A stretch of DNA of 64,000 bases. It comes from Bacillota bacterium. GTDB lineage: Bacteria; Bacillota; UBA5301; JAMCQP01. The stretch is taken from assembly GCA_023381695.1 (NCBI GenBank), contig JAMCQP010000034.1, forward strand, positions 5,977 through 69,976, given 5' to 3'. A model generated the notes under the pieces. The model saw only the letters and a list, made by a program, of their open reading frames with translations, searched no databases and was not told where the DNA came from. The first letter of the stretch is position 1. The number at the start of each line of letters is the position of its first letter. A program made the position numbers and the translations under genes. This document shows positions 1 to 8,657 of this stretch, piece by piece.

Positions 1-705
1 GCCAGGTCCCCGGGAACCGGCCTGGCAATTCGTGGGGTGGCCGACCCGGAGCAGAAGCGCAAGATCATCGGCCGGGAGTTCGTCAGGATCTTCGAGGAAG
101 AGGCCAGGAAGCTGGGCAAGGTGGACTTCCTGGTGCAGGGCACCCTCTACCCGGACGTGATCGAGAGCGGGACCAAACACGCGGCGGTGATCAAGTCGCA
201 CCACAACGTGGGAGGGCTTCCGGAGGATATGAAGTTCAACCTGGTGGAGCCGCTGCGCAACCTCTTCAAGGACGAGGTCCGGATGCTGGGCCGGGAACTG
301 GGTTTGCCGGAGGAGATCGTCTGGCGGCAGCCGTTTCCGGGGCCGGGGCTGGCCATCCGGATTATCGGGGAGGTTACCCGCGAAAAGCTGGATACTTTGC
401 GGGAGGCGGACGCGATTGCCCTGGAAGAGATCCGGCGGGCCGGCCTGTATCGCGAGATCTGGCAGTCCTTTGCGGTGCTGACCAACGCCCGTTCGGTGGG
501 CGTGATGGGCGATGAGCGGACCTACGGCTATGTGGTTGGCCTGCGGGCGGTGACCAGCGAGGACGGGATGACGGCGGACTGGGCGCGGTTGCCCTACGAG
601 GTGTTGGAGCAGATCTCCAGCCGGGTGATGAACGAGGTCCACGGCGTCAACCGGCTGGTCTACGACATCAGTTCCAAGCCGCCTTCGACCATTGAGTGGG
701 AGTGA
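1..705 (+). CDS. guaA: GMP synthase (glutamine-hydrolysing), C-terminal part, truncated by window edge
   Basis: GuaA converts XMP to GMP with ATP and glutamine in the last step of guanine nucleotide synthesis. Only the end of the ATP-pyrophosphatase domain and the dimerisation domain are present. Family marks are [32 protein letters not shown] and the canonical end [17 protein letters not shown]. The frame is open to base 1, so the GTG at 37 is not a start. The first eleven codons read [11 protein letters not shown], which does not look like the expected region before GV(A/T)DPEQKRK and instead echoes the PGPGLAIR motif about 340 bases further on. The true sequence may therefore begin near base 31-37, with an assembly-edge error before it. 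Amj follows 38 bases downstream. Confidence 0.93.
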   Translation, partial: ARSPGTGLAIRGVADPEQKRKIIGREFVRIFEEEARKLGKVDFLVQGTLYPDVIESGTKHAAVIKSHHNVGGLPEDMKFNLVEPLRNLFKDEVRMLGRELGLPEEIVWRQPFPGPGLAIRIIGEVTREKLDTLREADAIALEEIRRAGLYREIWQSFAVLTNARSVGVMGDERTYGYVVGLRAVTSEDGMTADWARLPYEVLEQISSRVMNEVHGVNRLVYDISSKPPSTIEWE

Positions 706-743
706 GCAGTGGATAGATTTATTGGCACGGAGGATCCATTTCA

Positions 744-1553
744 TTGAAGAGGCTGATCCTGGTTCTGATTCTGACAGGAGTAATCCACGCGGTGGACACC
801 CTCTCTTATTCGGTGCGAATCGCCGGTGTGCAGACCAAGCGCCTGGCCATTGCGCTTTCCCTCTTTAACCTGATCGTGCTGGTCTCCCGGCTGGCCAACA
901 CCATCCAGGCGCCGTTGCTGGGCAGCATCGTGGATCTGGCCATAGCCAGGGAGGAGACCGCCTGGCTGGCCGTGGACTTCCGGGAGATTATCTTCGCGGC
1001 CACCGTGGGAAGCATAATCGGGGCCTTGCTCATCCCCAGCTTTGTGGGGATCTTCAGCCGCGGCATCCTGATCTTCGAAGAGTCGGGTTCGATCCCGCGC
1101 CTCTTCATGAGATGCTTCTCCCGGCAGGGGTACCAGGCGGTGCGGCGGAATCTGAAGCCGCCGTTGGAGATCGAGAAGGTCAAGAAGTTCCGGATGGCCA
1201 ATCTGCCAAAGACCTTCCTGATCCTGAACGTGCTGATCACCTCCCTACTCACCATCGGCGTCCTCTCCTCGATCTACGCCGGGGCGCTGATTCCCAACTT
1301 CCGCCTGACGGCCGGCCAGCTCTCCGGGCTGGTGAACGGCACGGCCACCATTCTCCTGGCGATGCTGGTGGATCCCAGGGCGGCGGTGATTACCGACCAG
1401 GCCCTGCGCGGAAATCGGCCCGAACTGGATGTGAAGGTGATGGTGGTCCTCCTGGTGGCCGGCAAGATCATCGGCACCCTGCTCGGCCAGCTCATCTTCA
1501 TACCTGCGGCGGAGGGGCTGCTCTTCGTCACCAAAATTTTGGCGCGGCACTAA
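744..1553 (+). CDS. amj: Lipid II flippase, Amj family
   Basis: This 269-residue polytopic membrane protein matches the Amj (DUF2837) family, which flips lipid II across the cytoplasmic membrane for peptidoglycan synthesis, as an alternative to MurJ. It opens with a hydrophobic helix and the family-typical IHAVDTLSYSVRIAGVQTKR, and has further hydrophobic segments around residues 75-100, 155-180, 190-215 and 230-260. The start is a TTG with CGGAGG about ten bases upstream. Length fits the family (about 260-270 aa). In B. subtilis amj is induced by envelope stress; no regulatory site is visible here. It sits alone between guaA and the polysaccharide genes. Confidence 0.85.
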   Translation: MKRLILVLILTGVIHAVDTLSYSVRIAGVQTKRLAIALSLFNLIVLVSRLANTIQAPLLGSIVDLAIAREETAWLAVDFREIIFAATVGSIIGALLIPSFVGIFSRGILIFEESGSIPRLFMRCFSRQGYQAVRRNLKPPLEIEKVKKFRMANLPKTFLILNVLITSLLTIGVLSSIYAGALIPNFRLTAGQLSGLVNGTATILLAMLVDPRAAVITDQALRGNRPELDVKVMVVLLVAGKIIGTLLGQLIFIPAAEGLLFVTKILARH

Positions 1554-1628
1554 TGATTGGGCACAATGCATAGGAACCGCTCCTGCGGCGCATGCTAACA
1601 TCTAGCCTCTGAAAGGGGGGATGTCGTC

Positions 1629-3056
1629 ATGCGCATTTTAATGCTCTCCTGGGAATATCCGCCAAAAGTGGTGGGGGGGCTGGCCAGGCACGTGCAGGAG
1701 CTGTCCGAGGCTTTAGTGGGGCTGGGGCACGAGGTGTACGTGGTGACGGGCGAGTGCCAGGGCCGGCCGAACTATGCGGTGGAGCAGGGGGTCCGTGTCT
1801 ACCGGACCAGCGGCGGCTATCCGTCGCCGAGAGATTTTGTGATGTCGGTCATGCAGTTGAACTTCGGGCTCCTGCAAAAGGCCATGGAACTTACCGAAGC
1901 GGGCGCGGGGATCGAAATTGTGCACGCCCACGACTGGCTGGTGGCCTACGCGGCCCGCACGCTCAAACACGCGTTGCACAGGCCCATGGTGGCCACCATT
2001 CACGCCACCGAGTACGGCCGCAACCACGGCCTGCACAACGACCTGCAGCGGCATATCAGCGATGTGGAGTGGTGGCTGGTTTACGAGGCCTGGCGGGTGA
2101 TCTGCTGCAGCCAGCACATGAAAAATGAGCTTCAATGGGTCTTTCAAACTCCCTCCGACAAGATCGATGTTATCCCTAACGGTGTCAACCCCAAAAATTT
2201 CCAGGGCGCGCTGGATAAAGCCGGGCTGGAAGCTTTTCGCCGCCAGTACGCCCTGCCGCACGAGAAGATCGTCTTCTTTATCGGCCGCCTGGTGCAGGAG
2301 AAAGGTGCCGGCGTGCTGCTGGAGGCCACTCCAAAGATTCTGACCTTCTACCCAGATGTAAAGATGATCATCGCCGGGAAGGGGCCGACGCTCGATCACC
2401 TCCGGGAGCGCGCCCGGCAACTCCGGGTGGATCACCGGGTGATCTTTACCGGCTTCATCGACGACCAGGTCCGGAACAAGCTCTACATGTGTTCGGACGT
2501 GGCGGTCTTTCCCAGCCTTTATGAGCCCTTTGGAATTGTGGCCCTGGAGGGGATGGCGGCCCAGGTGCCCGTGGTGGTCTCGGATACCGGAGGGCTGCGG
2601 GAGATTGTGGAGCACGGCGTAAACGGGCTGAAGGCTTATCCCGGCAACGCCGACTCCCTGGCCAACAATATCCTCACCCTGTTGCACGATCCTGCCTTTG
2701 CAAGAGCCGTCAAGGAACAGGCTTATGGAGATATTTTGCAACTTTACAACTGGCAGAGGCTGGCGGTGCAGACCGCAGAGGTCTACTCCAGGGTGCTGGG
2801 CGAGTATAACGGGAGCGGCTGGGACGCGACTCCCGCGGTGGCGCCGGAGGAGGCGGTGATCAGCCGGATTGGCCACTTCTTCCGGCAGATGGCGCGGGAC
2901 AGATACGCCAGCCTGGGCGGGGAAGGTTTTGGACAGGATGGAGTGAATGGCGGTTTCGATGATCGACGCAGTTTCGATAACGAAGATGGCCTTGAGGAAA
3001 ATCGCGTGAATGAAGATTATGTGAAGGTTGAATCCAAGCGGGGTGAATACCAATGA
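1629..3056 (+). CDS. Glycosyltransferase family 4 (glycogen-synthase-like)
   Basis: A retaining GT-B transferase of 475 residues. The N-terminal domain opens MRILMLSWEYPPKVVGGLA, the typical GT4/GT5 start with a nucleotide-sugar loop and the PP-x-x-GG element. The C-terminal donor-binding domain has FIGRLVQEKG near residue 216 and the E-x7-E motif EPFGIVALE near 298-306. It probably builds an alpha-glucan or related storage polymer in the cytoplasm, but donor and acceptor cannot be read from sequence. The last 50 residues are acidic, low in complexity and rich in D/N/E, and are likely lineage-specific. Its stop overlaps the next ATG by four bases (ATGA), implying translational coupling to the nucleotidyltransferase. 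The start has a GGGGGG purine stretch six bases upstream. Confidence 0.85.
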   Translation: MRILMLSWEYPPKVVGGLARHVQELSEALVGLGHEVYVVTGECQGRPNYAVEQGVRVYRTSGGYPSPRDFVMSVMQLNFGLLQKAMELTEAGAGIEIVHAHDWLVAYAARTLKHALHRPMVATIHATEYGRNHGLHNDLQRHISDVEWWLVYEAWRVICCSQHMKNELQWVFQTPSDKIDVIPNGVNPKNFQGALDKAGLEAFRRQYALPHEKIVFFIGRLVQEKGAGVLLEATPKILTFYPDVKMIIAGKGPTLDHLRERARQLRVDHRVIFTGFIDDQVRNKLYMCSDVAVFPSLYEPFGIVALEGMAAQVPVVVSDTGGLREIVEHGVNGLKAYPGNADSLANNILTLLHDPAFARAVKEQAYGDILQLYNWQRLAVQTAEVYSRVLGEYNGSGWDATPAVAPEEAVISRIGHFFRQMARDRYASLGGEGFGQDGVNGGFDDRRSFDNEDGLEENRVNEDYVKVESKRGEYQ

Positions 3057-5566
3057 AAGCCGTGATCATGGCCGGGGGGCAGGGAACCAGGCTCCGGCCG
3101 CTCTCCTGCGACGTCCCGAAACCCATGGTTCCCATCATGAACCGGCCCATGCTGGAGCACATCATCTTGCTGCTCCGGCAGCATGGGATCACGGAGATCG
3201 CGGTGACCCTCTGCCACCTGCCGGAGGTGATTCAGGACTATTTTGGCGACGGCGGGCGGTGGGGCGTCAACCTGCGCTACTACCTGGAGGAGACGCCGCT
3301 GGGGACGGCTGGCAGCGTGCACAACGCCGACGATTTCCTGGATGAGACCTTTCTGGTGATCAGCGGCGACGCCTTGACTGACTTCGACCTGACCAGGGCG
3401 GTGCAATACCACCGGGAGCGCCGGGCGCTGGCCACCCTGCTCCTCACCCGGGTCGAATCCCCACTGGAATATGGCGTGGTGATGACTGAAGCAGACGGCC
3501 GGATCCGCCAGTTTTACGAAAAGCCAGGGTGGAGCGAGGTCTTCAGCGACACCGTCAACACCGGGATCTATGTCCTGGATCCCGAGATCTTCAACTTTTT
3601 CCGGAAAGGACAGCCCTTTGATTTCAGCAAGGATCTCTTCCCGATCTTTTTACGGGAGAAGGAGACGCTCTTCGGTTACGTGGCCGATGGTTACTGGTCG
3701 GACATCGGCAATCTCGAGCAATACCGCCAGTCGCACTACGACGTGCTCTCCGGCCAGGTGAATATCGGGCTTCCCGGGCGCAAGCTCGGGGAGAAGATTT
3801 GGGTGGGCCAGGGGACCGAGGTAAGCCCCGGAGCTCAGCTGTACGGGCCGCTGGTCATCGGCGATCATTGCCGGATTGAAGCGGGAGCGATCCTGCACCC
3901 CTACACGGTGGTGGGGAACCACAGCACCATTAAATCGGGGGCGACGCTGAAGCGCACCATCCTGTGGAATAATGTGCTGGTCGAGCCCCAGGTGGAACTC
4001 CGCGGAGCGGTTGTCGCGGGGCATGCCTGCCTGCGTCCCCGCAGCGCCGTCTTCGAGGGCGCCATCGTGGGGCGGGATTGCTACATCGGGGCGGGGGCGG
4101 TGGTCAAGCCGCAGGTTAAGATCTGGCCCAACAAGGTGGTGGAACCCGGCGCCACCGTGACTACCAGCCTGGTCTGGGGGAACCGGCTGCCGAAGGCCAT
4201 CTTCGGCCAGCTGGGGGTGGGCGGCACCACGAATGTGGAGATCACCCCGGAGTTTGCGGCGAAGCTGGGAGCGGCCTTTGGGAGTACCATCGCGCCGGGA
4301 AGCGCGGTGGTGGTGGGATCCGACGTCCAGCGGCCATCCCGGATGATCAAGCGGGCGCTGGCGGCGGGCCTCCTTTCCGCGGGCGTGGATGTCTACGACC
4401 TGGGGACGGTCACCACGCCGGTGATCCGGCATGGCATCACCAGCCTGGGGGTCAAGGGGGGCGTCCAGGTCCGGGTGACGTCGCCGGAGACCGGCCGGAT
4501 GCTTCTGGAATTCCTGGATGAAAAGGGCCTGCCGCTGGCGAGGAGCCGCCAGCGGAGCCTGGAAAACACCTTCTTCCGGGAGGATTTTGACCGGGCGGAG
4601 AGCCAGGTGATCGGTGAGATGACTTTTGTGCCCAGGGTTGTGGCGGCTTACCTGGCCGGGCTTCTGGAAAGGTTTGATGTGCAGGCGATTCGGAAGGCGC
4701 AGTGCAAGGTGGTGGCCTCTTATGACGCGGGGAACCTGTCGTTTCTCTTGCCGGCGTTTCTGGACGCCCTGGGATGCCGGGCGATTCCGGTGACTGCGGC
4801 GATACCGTCCGGCCAGGGAATGTTTGATCCGGCGCCGGATCGGTTGCCCGGCGGGGGTGATTCCGGAAACAGCTTTACTAGCCTGACGGAGGTAATCGCC
4901 AGGGTAGCTGGCGCCATTAAAGCTGAGGCCGCCGACCTGGGGCTGGTCGTGGACGGGAACGGAGAGAAGCTGCTGCTTATTACCTCCCGGGGCCAACCGG
5001 TCAACGAGGCGGCGCTCACCACATTGATCTCCTCGCTGCTTCTGGAAAAATCGGAGGAACGCTCGGTGGTGGTGCCGGTTACCGCGCCGCAGGCGGTGGA
5101 AAAGCTGGCGGAACGGTTAAACGGCCGGGTGATCCGGGCGAAGGCCGATCCGCGCTCGGTGATGGAAAGGGCTTTGCCCTTCTTCCATCCGGCGTTTGAC
5201 GCGCTTTTTTCGCTTGGCAAGGTGCTGGAAGCCATGGCGGCGGGGCATGTTTCGCTGGATGAACTGGTTGCCGCATTGCCGTCGATCAACATGAACCGGG
5301 AGGATGTCACCTGCCCCTGGCAGGCCAAAGGCAGGGTGATGCGCTCGTTGCTGGAGGAGAGCCAGGAGGGTAGGGTGGAACTTCTGGACGGGGTCAAAAT
5401 CTTTCACGACGAGGGTTGGGCTCTGGTTTTGCCGGACGCCGAGGAACCGGTCTTTCACCTTTACTGCGAGGCGCGGACGCAAGAGGCGGCGGACAGCCTG
5501 ATTGCCGATTATGTACGAAAGATCAGCGAGATGCAAAAGATGGGGGGGTTCAACATCCTCCAATAA
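3053..5566 (+). CDS. Sugar-phosphate nucleotidyltransferase fused to a phosphomutase-like domain
   Basis: An 837-residue, three-part protein. Residues 1-235 are a nucleotidyltransferase with GGQGTRLRP and the PKPM signature, likely making an NDP-hexose from a hexose-1-phosphate. Residues about 250-375 form a left-handed beta-helix of hexapeptide repeats. Residues about 380-837 have a phosphoglucomutase/phosphomannomutase fold. The mutase part looks inactive: the Ser loop (TASHNP in true enzymes) reads VRVTSPETGRM, and the metal loop (DGDADR) reads VVDGNGEKL. Such fusions are usually annotated as mannose-1-phosphate guanylyltransferase, but the true substrate may be glucose-1-phosphate given the glycogen-type neighbours. 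It is coupled to the GT4 gene upstream and ends at a shared terminator with the converging GH57 gene. Confidence 0.85.
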   Translation: MKAVIMAGGQGTRLRPLSCDVPKPMVPIMNRPMLEHIILLLRQHGITEIAVTLCHLPEVIQDYFGDGGRWGVNLRYYLEETPLGTAGSVHNADDFLDETFLVISGDALTDFDLTRAVQYHRERRALATLLLTRVESPLEYGVVMTEADGRIRQFYEKPGWSEVFSDTVNTGIYVLDPEIFNFFRKGQPFDFSKDLFPIFLREKETLFGYVADGYWSDIGNLEQYRQSHYDVLSGQVNIGLPGRKLGEKIWVGQGTEVSPGAQLYGPLVIGDHCRIEAGAILHPYTVVGNHSTIKSGATLKRTILWNNVLVEPQVELRGAVVAGHACLRPRSAVFEGAIVGRDCYIGAGAVVKPQVKIWPNKVVEPGATVTTSLVWGNRLPKAIFGQLGVGGTTNVEITPEFAAKLGAAFGSTIAPGSAVVVGSDVQRPSRMIKRALAAGLLSAGVDVYDLGTVTTPVIRHGITSLGVKGGVQVRVTSPETGRMLLEFLDEKGLPLARSRQRSLENTFFREDFDRAESQVIGEMTFVPRVVAAYLAGLLERFDVQAIRKAQCKVVASYDAGNLSFLLPAFLDALGCRAIPVTAAIPSGQGMFDPAPDRLPGGGDSGNSFTSLTEVIARVAGAIKAEAADLGLVVDGNGEKLLLITSRGQPVNEAALTTLISSLLLEKSEERSVVVPVTAPQAVEKLAERLNGRVIRAKADPRSVMERALPFFHPAFDALFSLGKVLEAMAAGHVSLDELVAALPSINMNREDVTCPWQAKGRVMRSLLEESQEGRVELLDGVKIFHDEGWALVLPDAEEPVFHLYCEARTQEAADSLIADYVRKISEMQKMGGFNILQ

Positions 5567-5604
5567 GGTGATCCGTCAAAAAGATGATCGCCAATAAGAT
5601 GAGA

Positions 5605-5631
5605 AAAAGCCGGCGCAATGCGCTGGCTTTT
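5605..5631. terminator. Bidirectional intrinsic terminator between convergent genes
   Basis: AAAAGCCGGCGC and GCGCTGGCTTTT pair over 12 positions, with one G-T wobble, around the three-base loop AAT. The A and T runs at the stem base serve as U-tracts in either direction. It lies between the nucleotidyltransferase stop and the GH57 stop, as expected for a shared terminator. Confidence 0.8.
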
Positions 5632-5675
5632 CCGTGTGGCCCCGGGGCGATCCCGGAACCTCTTTTCCAGAAAAT

Positions 5676-7352
5676 TTATCTTCCCGCCGCGCTCAGGGTG
5701 CTTCCAGCTGGACTTTGCACCGCAGCCAGCGCCGGCTCGGGCGATGCGTCGAGCACCCCGGCGGTGGCGTCGGTGCGATAGACGGAATAATCAAGGTCCG
5801 GAAAGATGTTGTCCAGGTACTCGATCTCCCGCAGCCACTCCTCTTCCACCGCGCCCCTTTTGATCTGCTCATAAAGCCTGGTGAAGCGGCCAAGGTGATC
5901 CTTCGTCCTTTTCTGGGCGTAGGGGACCACCGTGCCGGTCTTCATGATAAAGGCCCAGTCGCTGCTTTGCGCCAGCAGGAACTCCCGGGCGGCCTGCTGA
6001 ATGGCTCGCCGGATGACGCCGGTGGCCTCCGGGTGGGTGTCGGCCAGTTCCGCCATGCGTTCCGCGGCCTTGTGCAGGTGGCGGTAGATCCAGTCGTTGC
6101 TGCCTTCCAGCCAGACTTCGTGGTAGCCTTTATAGCCCCAGCTGGACATGGAAGGCGTGCTCAGCTGGTTGCGCGGGTAAAGCGCCAGGTAGTCGCCGGG
6201 GGTGATGGCCTTGACTGTCTGCTGATCATAGGCCAGCTTTCGGAAGAGGAAATCCAGCCACACCGGCCCCTCAAACCACCAGTGGCCGAAAAGTTCGGCG
6301 TCGTAGGGCGCCACCACCAGCGGCGCCCGATCCATCACGGTAGCCAGGTACTCCACCTGCTTCTCCCGGTTGAACATGAAGTTGCCGGCGTGGTTGGCGG
6401 CCTTCTCCCGCGCCCGGTCGGGGTCGTACGGCTGTTTATCGTAAGTGTGGCCCGTGATGCGATAATATTTGATCCCGGTTTGCATCCGGGTTCCATCCGG
6501 CTGGATGTACGGCCGGATGTAGTCATATTCCAGATCATAACCCACATCCCGGTAGAACTCCCGGTAGTCGAAGTCGCCCGGATAACCTTCGGTGGCGCTC
6601 CAGACCTGCTTGGAGGACTCCAGATCCCGCCCGAACGCCGCCACGCCCGATGGGCAGTAGATGGGCGCCAGGTTGGCGTATTTGGGCCGCGGCGAGGCGC
6701 AGATGATCCCATGGGCGTCGACGATGAAGTAGGCGATGCCGGCTTCCCGGAGGAAACGGTCATGTCCCGGATGGTAGGCGCATTCCGGCAGCCAGAAACC
6801 TTTCGCCTGCGCGCCTACAAAACGCTTGTAGGTGTCGACGCCGATCTTGATCTGGGCCCGCACCGCCGGCTGCGAGATGTCCATCAGCGGGAGAAAACCA
6901 TGGGTGGCCGCCGACGCCAGGATCTCCAGCACGCCGCGGTTTTGCAGGTTGATGAAAGCTTGCAGGATATTCCGGTGGTATCGGTCTTCGAACAACGCCC
7001 GGGCCCGGGAAAACCGGTCCCGGTACATGTGGGCCAGCCGGTGGAACTCCGGCTGCCAGCGGGTCCTTTCCTCCTCGCGCTCCGCCAGTTCGATAAGCTT
7101 GTCCAGATGGTGCAGGTAACGATCCTGGAGGAGCGGGTCGTTAAACATGCTCATCAGGGTGGGAGTGATGGACATGGACATCCTGAACGGCACTCCGTCG
7201 TCGGCCAGCTTTTCCAGGACCTCGATGAGCGGGATGTAGGTCTCCGTGATGGCTTCGTAGAGCCAGTTTTCTTCCAGAAAATAGCTGTGTTCGGGATGGC
7301 GGACATAGGGAAGATGGGCATGCAGGATCATCGCCAGGTAGCCCTGGGGCAC
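5676..7352 (-). CDS. GH57 family 1,4-alpha-glucan branching enzyme
   Basis: This 558-residue protein has the GH57/DUF1957 branching-enzyme layout. The start motif MILHAHLPYVRHPE belongs to the (beta/alpha)7 barrel. The presumed nucleophile is the Glu in GFWLPECAYHPG near residue 187. The presumed acid/base is the Asp in APYDAELFGHWWFEG near residue 350. A helical C-terminal domain contains the SSDWAFIMKTGT segment typical of the family. It would add alpha-1,6 branches to alpha-glucan in the cytoplasm. The start is GTG with GAGAGGTGATCC upstream. The DUF4912 gene lies 56 bases upstream on the same strand, and the pair is likely co-transcribed. The long antisense frame across it is a shadow. 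Confidence 0.9.
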   Translation of the reverse strand: MPQGYLAMILHAHLPYVRHPEHSYFLEENWLYEAITETYIPLIEVLEKLADDGVPFRMSMSITPTLMSMFNDPLLQDRYLHHLDKLIELAEREEERTRWQPEFHRLAHMYRDRFSRARALFEDRYHRNILQAFINLQNRGVLEILASAATHGFLPLMDISQPAVRAQIKIGVDTYKRFVGAQAKGFWLPECAYHPGHDRFLREAGIAYFIVDAHGIICASPRPKYANLAPIYCPSGVAAFGRDLESSKQVWSATEGYPGDFDYREFYRDVGYDLEYDYIRPYIQPDGTRMQTGIKYYRITGHTYDKQPYDPDRAREKAANHAGNFMFNREKQVEYLATVMDRAPLVVAPYDAELFGHWWFEGPVWLDFLFRKLAYDQQTVKAITPGDYLALYPRNQLSTPSMSSWGYKGYHEVWLEGSNDWIYRHLHKAAERMAELADTHPEATGVIRRAIQQAAREFLLAQSSDWAFIMKTGTVVPYAQKRTKDHLGRFTRLYEQIKRGAVEEEWLREIEYLDNIFPDLDYSVYRTDATAGVLDASPEPALAAVQSPAGSTLSAAGR

Positions 7353-7408
7353 AATGGATCACCTCTCGTTTCAATGCACGTATTAATTAGATGCGCGTGT
7401 CAAACCCT

Positions 7409-8467
7409 TTAATGGGTGTGTTTGGCGACCACGGGGGTAATCACGATGGTCTCTCCGGTATGGGCCGATGTGCCGGCCACCGGGATCGCCCGTTCCCCGT
7501 CGGGAAGGGCGAAACGCAGGGTGAAGGCGCCGTCGGGGCGCAGCTTGACCTCCTGTCCGGCCACGGAGACCCTGGCATCGGGTTCCGTCGCGCCATGTAC
7601 GATAAGCTCGGTGTGGACGGTAAGCCAGAAAGGCCGTTCCGCCACCGGCCGGCGGCCCCAGCTCGAGATGCTGCTGACCGCGCCGGAGCCCATCTCCCGC
7701 GCCAGGCGCCGTGCCAGAGGCTGCATTAACTCAATGGAGCTCTGCCCGAAACCATACCCCCGCCGCAGCGTGAATCCGTAGATCTCATCCAGGGTGAGCC
7801 ATTCCTCGTCGATGATCTCCGACAGGCCGGCCCGCGGCGTGGTCACGGGGTTGGAGCGCGCCAGCCGGATGAATCTTCCATCCTGGGTGAGGATGCCAAG
7901 ATCGATGCAGTAGGAGCGATTGGGCGCTCCAACGTCGATGTACCAGTTGTTCGTGTAGGGATTGATCACGATATCGAAATAACGGGCGGCCAGTGAGGGG
8001 TTGAAGCTCACCGCCGCGGCCTCCTCGGCATTCAGGCCGGAGATGTCGTAGACCCGCAGGATCATTCTGGACGCTTCCCAGGCGCTGGGGCCGAGTTCCC
8101 GGCGAAGCCCCGCGATGGCCGGTTCGGTGACCTCCCAGTAGGTATGGATCCAGTAGGGATCCCGCACCATGGCCACTATTCTGGTATCCCCGTAACCGGG
8201 GGGAAGTTCATAACCAGACTCCAGGTTTTTTGCGGGGGTCGGGCCGGGGCCCGCCATGGCCGGTTGGGTGCCCTCCGCCGGAACAGCCGGCCAGATCCTG
8301 GTCGTCCCGAATGGCTTTCTGCCACGGGCAGGGTTAGTCCCGGCGAAATTCCGGATCAATTCCACGAGTCCTTCGTGGCTTATATTGGCGGGGACGCCGA
8401 TATCAAGCTCCTGTGCGGCTTGAAGGAGCTCCGATCTTGTCATCTCTGCCAGTTCTTTGTGAAACAT
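7409..8467 (-). CDS. DUF4912 domain protein with N-terminal Rho-N-like helical module
   Basis: A 352-residue protein of unknown biochemical role. Residues about 1-40 (MTRSELLQAAQELDIGVPAN) resemble the short SAP/Rho-N helical module. Residues about 90-250 carry the DUF4912 core, with RDPYWIHTYWEV and the INPYTNNWYIDVG strand region. A final 80-residue segment looks like a carbohydrate-binding-type beta domain (LTVHTELIVHGATEPDARV). In Bacillota this family commonly sits beside GH57 and glycosyltransferase genes, as here, so a role in handling alpha-glucan is inferred from context. It is transcribed divergently from the GH15 gene, with about 190 bases between them holding both promoters. Confidence 0.8.
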   Translation of the reverse strand: MFHKELAEMTRSELLQAAQELDIGVPANISHEGLVELIRNFAGTNPARGRKPFGTTRIWPAVPAEGTQPAMAGPGPTPAKNLESGYELPPGYGDTRIVAMVRDPYWIHTYWEVTEPAIAGLRRELGPSAWEASRMILRVYDISGLNAEEAAAVSFNPSLAARYFDIVINPYTNNWYIDVGAPNRSYCIDLGILTQDGRFIRLARSNPVTTPRAGLSEIIDEEWLTLDEIYGFTLRRGYGFGQSSIELMQPLARRLAREMGSGAVSSISSWGRRPVAERPFWLTVHTELIVHGATEPDARVSVAGQEVKLRPDGAFTLRFALPDGERAIPVAGTSAHTGETIVITPVVAKHTH

Positions 8468-8657
8468 GCTAGATCACCATACCCATGCCATAATCCACGT
8501 GTCATAAATCCACGCAAGTGCGGAGCATAAACATCACTATAATAATATCTCGCCCGGCGACGGGCATTATACGCTTTCCAACCGTCGTATTGACTTTTTG
8601 CGGCGGGGACAGACTAGGCAAAGGAAGCCTGATCGCTGCGAGGTGAAAGGACAAAGA

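Noticed and set aside
5634-7412. 592-codon frame on the plus strand
   Set aside because: It is antisense to the GH57 branching enzyme, which has all family motifs; the frame has no domain and its openness reflects high GC.
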